Part shown: in pieces, positions 22,420 to 32,689 of the stretch
Layout of the letters: each line of letters opens with the position of its first letter
Numbering within the stretch: the first letter of the stretch is position 1
Assembly (NCBI GenBank): GCA_008802785.1
Contig: VUYT01000024.1
Span: 245,194 to 309,193 of the forward strand
DNA: 64,000 nucleotides
Reading direction: 5' to 3'
Origin: Symmetrospora coprosmae
Taxonomy: Eukaryota > Basidiomycota > Cystobasidiomycetes > Symmetrosporaceae
Translations under genes and position numbers: made by a program
The notes under the pieces: generated by a model
Seen by the model: only the letters and a program-made list of their open reading frames with translations
Databases searched by the model: none
What the model was told of the DNA's origin: nothing

Positions 22420-25400
22420 CTACCATACAACAACATGGACAGCTTGCTTGTCGTAGAAGCCACATGCATCGTCACTGAGCCTGCATTCGAAGCCGAACGA
22501 GCCTGTCGAAACTATACAGACGGCAAAGTCCGCAACTGCCTCTTCGCCCGGTGCCAAAGAGGGCAAGACCACCGTGCGCGTGCCATCAAAGAGGATGTGT
22601 CGCGCAAGGTACTCTACCTCGAACGAACGCCATAGATGTTGGTGCGAGGCGCGATCCGGCAAGGGAGGGGCTCGCCAGTCCGAGGTGGACCGGTGAACGG
22701 GCGAGTGCTGCAGTTCTATCGCTACTCTCAGTCGTAATTGCCGGGCTAAGCGAGATTGGGCAGTACAAGGTGTACGCTTGTCAGTCAAGCGAGACAATAG
22801 AGCGGCCAGCATTTGTGTCGGGAAAGAGCAAACTCACAGCCCCTGTTGCGCACCCGCATGGCCACCTCAACAAAGTCGCCGCAATGGACCGGCCAGCGAC
22901 CTTGATCGTTTTGTTCAAGCCCGGTGCCGCTCACGCTGAGCAGCGTCGTGATACTCAGTTCTGGAAGCTTGAGTGCTTCCAACATCGCCTCCGTGAGGGA
23001 GCGACGGCTCATGTCGATATAGCCGGAACGACCCGCATCCGCCTCCTGCCAGTTTAAGCTGAGACTACGGATGAGACGCTCCCTGTACCAGAAGAGCGCC
23101 GTCTCGACCGGTGTTGTGCGGTCTCGTCCAACGACGAACTGCTTGTCGGACAAGGAGGGTATCGCTTTCGCTGCGTCCTCACCGCTGAGGGAGAATCGCG
23201 ATACGGGCACAACCATGTTGACAGTAGCACCGGCTTCGACGCGTCTTGTCATGCTCGCGCTGGGCAGACGGGTGGACGTCTCTTGCTCGTTTGCGGATGC
23301 TTGCCGTAGATTGATCTCGAAGGCTTGCGTTGACGAGTTGTTCTGCACTTCCAGGACCAGCAAGCAGCTCTCGTCGCCATCGACTCTGCGTAGACTATCG
23401 ATGAGGGACGGGTCTTCTTCCAAGAGTTTGCCTAAGCCGGTTATGCTTGCGCCATCAGTGTGCTGCCCTGGGGCGGAGGATGATTTCGAAGGTATCGGAA
23501 GTACATGCAGAGCGGTGCATTTTGCCGATGGCTGTACGTTCACAGTGAACGGCACGGTTACCTGGCGGGTATGGAAGACCGATGGCGTGGTCGCTCTGTT
23601 AGGCAGGCCTATGGAAGCGTAGTCGATCTGCACCGAGCCCCTGGTGCTGAGTGACAAGACGGTAGATCAGCGTCACAGCCGCACGCTGAGGACGCGAGCT
23701 TTGCCTTACAGTCCTGACCGCGCAATGCACGCGATCTCAAACAACTCCTCATCTCCTGCCTTTATCAGCATCGTGTCGGGTTGACGTCTGTTGACCCATT
23801 CCAACGGCGGCTTTGCGATGATGTCGCTTTCCAGCTCATACACCTCCGTTTCCGGTACCTCATTCTCCGAGAGGTAGGCTCTCGTTGATGCAGTATATGA
23901 GTCTTGGAGGTTGATGTTGACGACATCGACCGATGGAGACCCCGCTGCGTTCTCCGTGCTGATACAAATGGTCCCCCTGCCCCCGAAACAAACAGAGCAT
24001 CAGCGACAACCTTTAGCAGAGCAGAAGATCGTCCCGACGCACTTCTCGCCCTCGTATAATAGCAAAGAGCCCTGGTTCAGACTGTCGCCTTTCACTTGCA
24101 GCAAAGGCTGCTGGGGAATGACCTTGCATTCCGTTCCTGAGACCTCCTCTATCGGTTCCTTCTTGTCTTGGAGCCGAGTCGTGCTCTCCTTCCGCCAGGG
24201 TTCCAGGCCGCTCGTCTTGATTCTTTGCAATCGGACTCCAGGAGAGGACCTCTGCCGCTTCTTCGACGCATCATCGTCCCTGACGGGTACAGCAAAGTCC
24301 CGCTCACTGCACCCTGGTATTCGCACGGCGCAGCCCAGGATTGACAGCGTTCCGCTGGCTAATGGTTTGCATGTCAAGCGGATCGTGTGGAAGGACGATG
24401 GCGGTATGGAGGTTTGCATTTCGCCTGTTTCGCAAGCAACGCCGGACGTACTGCATCCGCAAGACGTGAGTCCGTGAGGATGTTATTTGTGGATGAACAC
24501 TACTCACCTGATGCGGAGGCTATCGATCACCAGCTCGAATGGGAACGGGTTTTGGAGCGTGACAAAGAGCTCTGTCGGCTCCCCTGCGATGAGAACAGGC
24601 TGTGTTCTCCGGCTGTGACGCGGAGATGGCGATTGTGTAACGCTGTGAAAGACTTTGTCGCGTTGCGCTACAACAAGACACGACACGACAGGTGCAGTGA
24701 CCGCGCTGGCATCGATGTGAGGGTGCTCGACGGCCGCCAGATGTGGTGGTAGTTCCGGGACCTCTATGCTCATGACGAGGCTCTGCGGTCCCCAGTATGA
24801 AACGTCAACAGGGTTACCATGCTGCCCGGAGGCAGTAAAGAGCTTTGCAACGTTCTGGCTCAGGCGGAGCTGATCGCTTGGCGACATAACGTCGACCAGC
24901 TCGCGTAATGCCGTGAGACTGAAGCGGATTGCGCTGCTTTGATCTGTTCAACGACTCAGCCTCGGTGCCGGACATTCAGAAAGCGGCAACTGCTCGCCTA
25001 ACACCTCCTCACCTGGCAGAATCTCCGACATTCTGATGGCATCCTGAACGATTGCAAGCTGTAGGTCCGGCCAGCCAAAAGCAGCATGTGAGGGCGGCAA
25101 CAAGAGCATACTAGCTTCGGAGTTTGTGATATCGCCTTCTGTACCATCCGGCGAGTCTGTCTTAGCGGGTGAAACCACCTTGACGCCGTAGGCCTTGATT
25201 GCCTTCTCCACAAGGTGAAGTATAGATTGATTGCACGCGGCTTCCGAGGAACCCGGTAAGCTGAGATGCGGCAAGCTCTCTCCGGGGTGTGTCGCTTCGC
25301 GTGTTGTCCCATTGGTCTGCTGACCATCGATCGCGTGAGGCCTTGCGACCGCGCTCGTGACAGCTGTCAACTCTCTCAAGAGGCTTGCTTGCTTGCGGGG

Positions 25401-27624
25401 ATAGTGTAGACAGGCATACAGCCCGGCGAGGGACGACAAGAAGGCAATGCGTGCCCGCTGTGACACCCTGGGATCGGTCGCATATGAATAGGCTGTGGCC
25501 AATGTTGCTGCGACTGCACTCCGCGGGATAGGAGACGAGAGACTGGACGCGTAGAGATCATCAGGACCAGGACTTGGCCAAGTCGGCTCGATGCTTTGCC
25601 CTTTACCGACGATCAAAGCGATCACGGTCAGGTTCCAGGCACCTCCGGAGAGGAGAATGGCGAGCTGTAGCCGGATGAAGTGCATACATGTTTCGACGAA
25701 GAGTTGAGGGTGGATCTGCTCTTCCGAATCCGGAAGAGAGGTGCTCGTGGGTGATAGCGGCGATGCAACAGAGCCTGCACCAGGATCTGAGCCGACACTG
25801 TTGCGCTGGGGGGCGTGGCGAGTATACAGGGATAGGATGGTGGCAAATTGAGGAGGAAGGTCACGACCCAGTCCTGGATTATAGAAGAGGGTCGGGTCGT
25901 TTGCTGGCTTGGCGGTCAGATCGGTAAGGGCCGGTCTGGACATGGCCAGAGAGTTTCGGGCCTGAACCGATCCAAGACCGAAGCAAGAGTGAAAGTCTTA
26001 GCATCATGTGTTGCTTTCGAATGCCAGTCGCTGTCACGTACCTGGGGCTGGCCCTGCGACCAGGAGTGGTATACTTGCGCCATCAAGCTCATTTCCATAG
26101 CCGCTGCTTGCCAGACATGATCGCTTTGCGCCTTTGCGGTTGCTATTGCCTCATTGTAGCTGAAAAGGCCAGCGAGATGCAGCACGAGCCGAAATTTGTT
26201 AGCTGCGTCGCGACTTGGGCAGACCCCTGTCAGCTTGCTGATCTGCAGCTACGCACCACGCCATGCCTTCGACTGTCCGCCCGGCAAGGCAGTACAGATC
26301 CCCACGGAGCTTTTGCAGCCTTCCAGCTAAGCGCTTGCGCGTCCTGGAGTCGATCGGGTCTGCAGATGAGCCCGTGGAAGACACCGACCGCGCGCTTGCA
26401 GAGAACGCCATGGGTGACAGCGCTCTAACGGGCGCGGCAACTGACAGAGCTAGAGCAGGAGCAGACCCCGCAACGATTTGCGGTGAAGCTGTCCGAGTGG
26501 CAGACTGTGGTTGCGGTGCGCTCAAGCGATGCGGGTGCTCGCTTTTCCCATCAAGCGACGGTGGGCGCGACCCGGCAAAGTAGTCGCTACCGTTCGAAAA
26601 GGGCAGTCTCTCCCTCGGCATTGAGACGAATGAGCGGGAGTCGAGCGAGACCATCTGTCGGGATTGGCCGAGGAGCATGGTCAGTCGAGCTTCTGGCTGA
26701 GCGACCACGAAGAAGGAACATTAGACTCACGGCGCGCGAGAGGCCGGCTAGAATACTAGACGAAAGCTCGGCAAGCAGGGTGTGGATGTAGAACCCGAGA
26801 TCACCCACGGTGGGGATGAGGACTAGACCATCGGCATCGTCGCTTTGATGGTCGGCCGGGTTGAAGGCGTAGCATCGCTTGGCGAAGATGTCTCTCGGAG
26901 CTCGGCTGTACACCATCTCATGGAATAGCTTTGCTCCGTCCTTGAGAGTTCGCCCAGATGCCACTGTCGCTTCCTCCTGTCCTGCATGGGCGTTGGAGTC
27001 GCTTCCGGGACGTGGTGGCGCCTGCCCATGCGCGTCCTGCTGCCCTTCTGCCTCCGTCGACCGATCAGGCGTCAGATGCTGCTGCTGCAGCAGCATACCC
27101 TTCCCCGGAGCCGCATCATGCTCTTGCCCGTCCCACTCTGCGCAGTCGAGTATCCCGATGACGGCCACAATCTTGCGGTGGAACTGGAACTCCTCTAGCC
27201 AAGCCTGATGTTCTGCATGCTCCTTGCTGTCCCAGTGCCTGACAAAGCGCAGGTTGAGAAAGCCTCTGCTCGCCGGTGTAGGAGCCAAGAGTGCGTTTGC
27301 GCTGCTCGAGCTTGCTACGGGGCTCGTCACGCTTGCGGGCCTGTCGGCAGCTGATGGACCCGCGGTGGAGCTGCTGCCTGCACCAGCACCAAGGCCGGCA
27401 CCGAGCGCTGCTCCGTTGCCTCGAGGACCGCTCCTGTTAGCACTACTGCTGCTGCTGCTGCTGCTGCTGGCTGCCGTTGGCGGTGGGACATCGGCGAGGG
27501 CTATCCTCGAGTGGTCTTCGAGCAGCTGGAAGTGCCGCTCAAACTCCTGCGTCCGGATGGGAGTCACAGGCAGCACCAGGATCTTCAGGCTGAAGTGCCG
27601 GATGTAGCTCGAAGTCGAGTCCAT
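22420..27624 (-). CDS. TRS120: TRAPP II complex subunit TRS120 / TRAPPC9
   Basis: Large subunit of the TRAPP II complex, the Rab11/Ypt31 exchange factor of the late Golgi. Exons: 27624-26731, 26696-26257, 26213-26042, 25961-25013, 24943-24508, 24450-24043, 23976-23710, 23646-22838, 22745-22420; 1566 residues. The N terminus (FSLKILVLPVTPIRTQEFERHF, ARIALADVPP-like) and FLNLRFVRHWDS match the Trs120 start. The middle contains RLQKLRGDLYCLAGR and SYNEAIATAKAQSDHVWQAAA. The C-terminal half has repeated beta-sandwich sequence (TLQNPFPFELVIDSLRI, IPPSSFHTIRLTCKPLASGTL, HCGDFVEVAMRVRNRG). Junctions agree in phase throughout. Intron 1 is only 34 nt and intron 2 about 43 nt with an AAG acceptor, so exon 2/3 borders are the least certain. 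Poly-Ser and Ala/Gly tracts lengthen the N-terminal region. Confidence 0.9.
27445..27470 (+). repeat. Short CTG trinucleotide tract (poly-Ser in TRS120)
   Basis: About eight GCT/CTG units; on the coding strand they are read as AGC and give a Ser run in the N-terminal linker of TRS120. Confidence 0.8.
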
Positions 27625-27876
27625 CGCGTTCCCTGAGCGGTATGCTGTGTCATGTCATAGCTGTGGATGTGCGCGCGTTCGCAGGACGGAGACGGGCGTC
27701 GACGTCGAGGAGAAGAAGCGTGACTTCGTACAACGCGGAAGGGACAGTCGACCTCGGACCCGCACCAACAGTCGCAACGCGAGCAAATCACTATGGCTAT
27801 CACTGTCGCCAGCTCGGCTTCGTCAGCGACAAATATCAAGAATTGGCCATCCAAGCAGCTGCGAGGTGGGTGCCTG
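27625..27876. promoter_or_regulatory. Divergent promoter region TRS120 / TEX1
   Basis: 252 bases separate the two start codons, so both genes are presumably driven from here. Inferred from layout; no factor site recognised. Confidence 0.45.
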
Positions 27877-29344
27877 ATGCACCTGAGCTCTTCTCGGACC
27901 CGTCCCGATGACGGGCTCGAGACACGTACTCGTATAGACCCAGGTGGGTGATGCTGAAGCCTGAGCACGCTTCCGCTCCTCATGCGTTACGCCTTCAGGT
28001 CATCGCGACAAGGTGCGTTCCAAAGTCGAAGTCGCTGCCGGTGCGACGCGTGCACGAGCTCATACCTCTTGCACAGGTGTTCTCTCTGGACTGGAGCTGT
28101 GATGGTCAGTCATAAATATGGCGCGAACGCGGACAACGTCAGACCTTGCTATGCTGACGAGCTGTTCTCCGCCATGCAGGCCGTCGCTTAGCAAGCGGCT
28201 CGGCAGACAAGTCCTTGGTGAGGCCGAAGACCCAGCACGCTCCACCTCCTTCTCCCTCATCGAGGCCTCATCAATCACCACTGTTTGCTGACCCTTCCAG
28301 CACATCCGTACTCTAGCGCATCTGGACACCTGAACGGACCGAATTCAACAAGTCCACAGAACTCAAAGGCCACACGGCTGGAGTCGACCAGCTCCGATGG
28401 GATCCAATCAATCCAGAGCGCCTCATCACAGCTTCGACAGACAGCACAGTCCGTTTCTGGGATATCCGGACCGGGAAAGCCACGCATGTCCTGACCACAT
28501 CAGGCCAGAACATCAACATGACGATCTCGCCTGACGGAAAGACCGTGGTTGTAGGCGACAGGCGAGACGTCATCACGTTTATCGACGCGGCGAGCGGGAA
28601 AATCATCGAAGAGCTGTCTGGCAGATCCCTTGCCCCCAAAGGAATCGAGATCAACGAGTTCAAGTTCAGCAATTCAGGCGATTTCCTCTTCATCCTGCTG
28701 GGTGATGGCACGATACGGACGTACGAGGTGCCATCGCTCGACCTGTATCACAAGGTTACCGCACATCCCGCGCCGTGTTTCTGCGTCGATGTGGATCCAA
28801 GAGGAAGGTGTGTTACGCACCGGAACAGAGATACGAGCTAGCGAATGACCTGGGCTTACCTTGCTGCTGAGTTGCTCAGGTACATTGCCGTGGGAAGCAC
28901 GGATGCGCTGGTCAGCCTATGGGATCTGCAGGAGTGGTTTTGCGTACGCACTTTCACAAAGTCGGAGTGCGTCGAGTTGATAGCCTCGCGGGTACCGTCC
29001 ATCTGGTCATTCCTAATGGTATGCTTCACAACTTCGCAACCAGATCACCGATACGAAGCGTTGGCTTCTCTTCGGACGCCGAGTACCTGGCCATCGGTGG
29101 AGAAGATCACCACGTCGATATCGTGAGTCTGTGATTTCTTCCAGCAGTCTTGCTCATAGCGCCCAGGCGCGACATTCTGACTTCACTCTCGTTGCCATCT
29201 AAGGCCCATGTCGAGACCGGCAAGTCACTTCATACTCTCCCAACTCCAGCACCTTGCAATACGCTCTCATGGCATCCTGCAAGACCTTACCTTGCATACG
29301 CGTGCGACGAGGTCCATGGCACGATTAGGGTCTTCGGAGTGTAG
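27877..29344 (+). CDS. TEX1: THO complex subunit TEX1/THOC3 (WD40)
   Basis: WD40 subunit of the THO/TREX complex that couples transcription to mRNA export. Exons: 27877-27943, 27999-28012, 28077-28104, 28180-28217, 28317-28807, 28880-28966, 29044-29122, 29204-29344; 314 residues. After a short N terminus (MHLSSSRTRPDDG...) the protein reads GHRDKVFSLDWSCDGRRLAS, GSADKSLRIW, then repeats such as LKGHTAGVDQLRWDPINPER, VGSTDALVSLWDLQEW, SPIRSVGFSSDAEYLAIGGE and the terminal PCNTLSWHPARPYLAYACDE. This order and spacing fit THOC3. The GHRDK segment is carried by a 14-nt exon between two introns, and the next two exons are 28 and 38 nt. The total is an exact codon multiple. The N-terminal exon is the least certain part. 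Confidence 0.88.
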
Positions 29345-29886
29345 GTGTGACGAGCCAGACAGGCGTACGGGCAGCTCCAAGCGAAGAGCAAAATTTGGGC
29401 GTGTAGAGGGCCGAGCTGTGCAAGTGGCGATAGACCGCTCTCGATTAATGCCAATACAGCGGACGGTCCGTGCTCATACAGCAGTACAACCAGGTGGCTG
29501 CGCTTGGAGAGCCGCGTAAAGTGCGGGGCTCGGTACTGTAGTACAGTACAGTATCCATTTCGTGCTCTGCACAAGCCCTCTGTACGGCCTGAGAGCTGCC
29601 GCATTGCCTGCACAGTTCGCTGCTTGCCTGCTATTGTTCGAAAGGATGTGCTATCTGAGCGTGCTACCTGCGCTCAATGGCTTATTCCGCTGCAGGTGGC
29701 GAATGAACCTCGGTCCCGTGCCTGCCGCTCGAGAATAGGGGGTCCCGAGCGGGCCTTGCGCTTGCTTGCAATGCAGTCGACCTCCGCTCCGTCGCCTTTC
29801 TGCTCTCTCTCCTCTTCTGCTCTCATCAACACAGCTGTTGCACGTTCGACACCATCTCCTTTCGAGAGCATCGTTCACTTCCTACC
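29345..29886. other. Intergenic: TEX1 downstream / RIM1 upstream
   Basis: 542 bases between two plus-strand genes. It contains a palindrome at 29534-29548 (TACTGTA-G-TACAGTA) followed by a repeat of TACAGTA. The rest has no recognised feature; it should hold the RIM1 promoter. Confidence 0.6.
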
Positions 29887-30785
29887 ATGCTCGCCCTTCG
29901 AAGCCTCTCTGCCAGGAGCTCGTCCATCAGGGTGAGCGAGACCTCTTGCCGTCTTTGGACGCGCGTGCACCGGAGACGGCGCGGAACCTGCGGGACTGAG
30001 CTTTTTCAGTCGCCCATCGCGCAGAGCATGTCACGGCATCGTGCATTTACTGACTTCGCTTCGTCGTCCAACGCAGACCTTCTCCACTTCCTACACCGCC
30101 CGCCTGGCAAAGCTCAACCTCATCGGGCGCCTCGGTGCCACTCCCACAGTCGCAAAGGACAAGGCAGGCAAGGACATCCTCATCTACTCGGTCGCCACGA
30201 CCGACAGGATCACTGGTGGCTCCGCAGGAAGCGACGGAGGTGTGTCCTCGTCCTCGCTCAATCTCCGCGAGCTAGCGGAGAGGGCGCGTGCGAGCAGGAC
30301 CAGCGGAGAGAGCTGACATGGTCGACGCACTGCTCTCCTTGGGCAACAGCACGACCGGAGCCACAGACGACATGGCATCGAGTCTTGCAGTACAACACCA
30401 CCGACGCTATGAGGGACTACCTTGGCAACCTCCCCGGCGGGTGCGGTGCACGACCAGCGGGGCTGCCAAAGCTGGAAGAGCCTAGTCTAGTCCTCCAACT
30501 GTAGTGGATTGCATACTGAATCGTGCGAGCTTCATCTTTCATCGCCATCAGAACGCTCGTCCACATCGAGGCAGACTTCAAGAAGCGCACCATCAAGGAT
30601 GACGCGGGCAATTTCTCAGACCAGACGCTGAACCTGCTCAGTGCGTACAGTTGCGCAATTGTCCGGTCATGGTGCAGATGCTGAACATCGTACGTGTGTA
30701 CCGCTGCACCCGAATAGAGAGCATCGAGGTCCTGTCAAAACCCAAGACCGATGCTGCCGATGCGTCGGCGCCTGCCGCCAACTAG
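29887..30785 (+). CDS. RIM1: Mitochondrial single-stranded DNA-binding protein (RIM1-like, OB fold)
   Basis: SSB that coats single-stranded mitochondrial DNA during replication. Exons 29887-29931, 30077-30239, 30350-30440, 30552-30640, 30718-30785; 151 residues. A presequence (MLALRSLSARSSSIRTFSTS) precedes the OB fold: KLNLIGRLGATPTVAKDKAG, ILIYSVATTDR, TTWHRVLQYNTTDAMRDYLG, TLVHIEADFKKRTI, then SIEVLSKPK near the end. The TWHRV block is a hallmark of this family. The last intron is modelled as one 77-nt intron. A 12-nt microexon at about 30678-30689 would also keep the frame and give a more family-like HQSIEVL junction, but it needs a 28-nt intron. Confidence 0.85.
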
Positions 30786-31196
30786 GAGGCCTGAGACTTG
30801 CAGTCTGCTTCGTGCTGAGACTACTGTCGGGCTGGGCCCACGCTGTAGATACCACTGAGCGCAGCTTGGAGACGCTTTCACCACACCCCGCTCATATTCC
30901 ATTGCCTCAGACTCGTGTTATATACCTAGCGACCTCAAGTCGAGCTTGTGACCAGCGAAAACCGCCATAACCCATCTCGTTGCGCATCTGGTATCTGGGA
31001 CGAGCACAGCTTTGTGTGCCCCCAACGCATCGTACTGGGGTTGCCGGCCTCGGTGTGCTGCCCTAGGGAGGCTAATCCTGCCTTGGCTGAGTAGCCAGAT
31101 TGGCTAAAGGTCGGAATCCTGAGAGGCCTTCCTGCGCTCCCGGGACTCCTCGTATGCCTTGGAGGACGCTCACGTGCTGAACCGATATGCCATCTT
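30786..31196. other. Convergent intergenic region RIM1 / LOG
   Basis: 411 bases between two stop codons of convergent genes; presumably 3' UTRs. Nothing else seen. Confidence 0.6.
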
Positions 31197-32415
31197 TCAC
31201 CTCGCCCTCGTCGACTCCCACTTCAGCTGGTATGCTTGTCCCTTCTCTGTCCGGTGCCATTCTCTTACTGCTTCGACGGCTGCTTTGCCCCAGTCCCACT
31301 GTGCTGCTGCACTATCCGATGCATCCGGCGGCTCGACAAAGACCAGGAAAGACTCGTTGTCCTTCTTGATGAAGCCGGACTTGACTGCGCCGCGAACGAA
31401 CTCGCGCAGTGGCGAGTAGAAGCCGTCGATGTTGACGAGGACGACTGGCTTTGTGTGGATGCGCAGCTGCGTCCATGTGACCATCTCTAGGATCTCCTCG
31501 AATGTTCCGTAGCCGCCTGGCAGGGCGATGAAGCCGAGGTCCGAGTAGTGCGCCATCTCCCTGTTGGGTGAGGTGCGTCAGATGGGTGAGCTGTACGAGC
31601 TTTTCCGAGGGCGCGTATGCGGAACGCACTGTTTGCGCTCATGCATCGTGGTGACTGGAATGACTATGCTGCGGTCGCTCTCTTTGGCTTCGTGCGCCCG
31701 CACCGGCCGCTGTATGGCGTCCGCGATTGAGTCCGAGCCGGCCTCGCTCGGTGCACGCTCATACGACATCAAAGCTCGAGGAATGATGCCAAGCACGCGA
31801 CCACCGGCTTCGTAGGTAGCATGGGCGACCGCGCCCATCTGGAAGGGACGAGGCGGAAGAGCGGGTTAGCGGAGGTGATAGATAGGTGTCGAGGTGGGTC
31901 TGGATTTCAAGCTCACGAGACCATTGGTTCCGCCGCCATAGACGCTGTAGCCAAGCATGCACGACATTGGTCGCAACGTCAGCCGAGGGCGCGATCTGCG
32001 CTGGCGGACCGAGCATAACGCACAGCGGGATCCCTTGACTTGCCAGGGCGCGTCCGATCTGATCTGCTGCTTCCTGCAGAAGGGAGAGATTGAGGGCCCG
32101 GATGACGTGACATCACTGGCGTCAGTCCCAGCGGCGAGCCTAGATGCGACACGTGGGTCCATCCATCAGACGCGCCTTGAAGCTGGGATTGTTGCCAATG
32201 CTGCTGCCGCAGAAGACGGAAACGGCATTCTTCCAGGATGGGCTCTGACCGAGGATGTCATAGGAGGAAGAGCGGAGGAGATTGTCATTCGAGGTGGATG
32301 CAGATGCTGAGGTCGCACCTGCTGCTGCTGCTGCTGCTGCTGCTGGTGGTGTTCCTGTCGATCCGGGATCGCCACTGCCATTGACAGGCTGTGCCTGCGA
32401 GGGGGCAGCAGACAT
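31197..32415 (-). CDS. LOG-family cytokinin-riboside monophosphate phosphoribohydrolase-like protein
   Basis: Member of the LOG (formerly 'lysine decarboxylase') family, Rossmann-fold nucleotide hydrolases. Exons 32415-32176, 32073-32024, 31944-31917, 31838-31630, 31560-31197; 296 residues. Landmarks: SVFCGSSIGNNPSF, the glycine loop LVYGGGTNGLMGAVA, TMHERKQEMAHYSDLGFIAL and the catalytic PGGYGTFEEILEM motif. The N terminus carries a Pro/Ala-rich, GCT-repeat-encoded poly-Ala tract. The end of exon 1 is best explained by a GC-AG intron (AAG|GCGCGT), giving SFKEAADQIGRALA; a GT donor four bases on gives SFKAPADQIG instead. Fungal LOG homologues may release free cytokinin or salvage other nucleotides; the substrate is not known from sequence. 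Confidence 0.9.
32322..32345 (+). repeat. (GCT/CTG)n tract encoding poly-Ala in LOG
   Basis: Eight consecutive CTG/GCT units in the first exon of the minus-strand LOG gene, read as GCA codons for an Ala run. Confidence 0.85.
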
Positions 32416-32689
32416 GGCGAGCGGGCGATAGACAGACGGACAGAGAGCAGTCAGAGGTATGCGGGCGAGAGTGAGAGTGAGGCGAGAAGCAGACTGTGAT
32501 CCAATATGGATGATGATGATGATGAATGCCTGCTTGGAGTCGCTGAGCGGGACGGGAAGAGGGGCCGCTGCACTACTCGTGATACAGTAGAGGGCACAGC
32601 GGCTCCGTCGACAAGGGCCATCTTCCCATCCTCCTAACAGACCATCGAGGAGGCAATCATCCAGGGCTCAAAGAACACTCAGGGCTGCC
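32416..32689. promoter_or_regulatory. Divergent promoter region LOG / dynamitin
   Basis: 274 bases between divergent start codons, including a short GAT repeat near 32507-32521. Shared promoter inferred from layout. Confidence 0.45.

Noticed and set aside
30678-30689. 12-nt microexon in RIM1 as primary model
   Set aside because: Would require a 28-nt intron; kept only as an alternative in findings.
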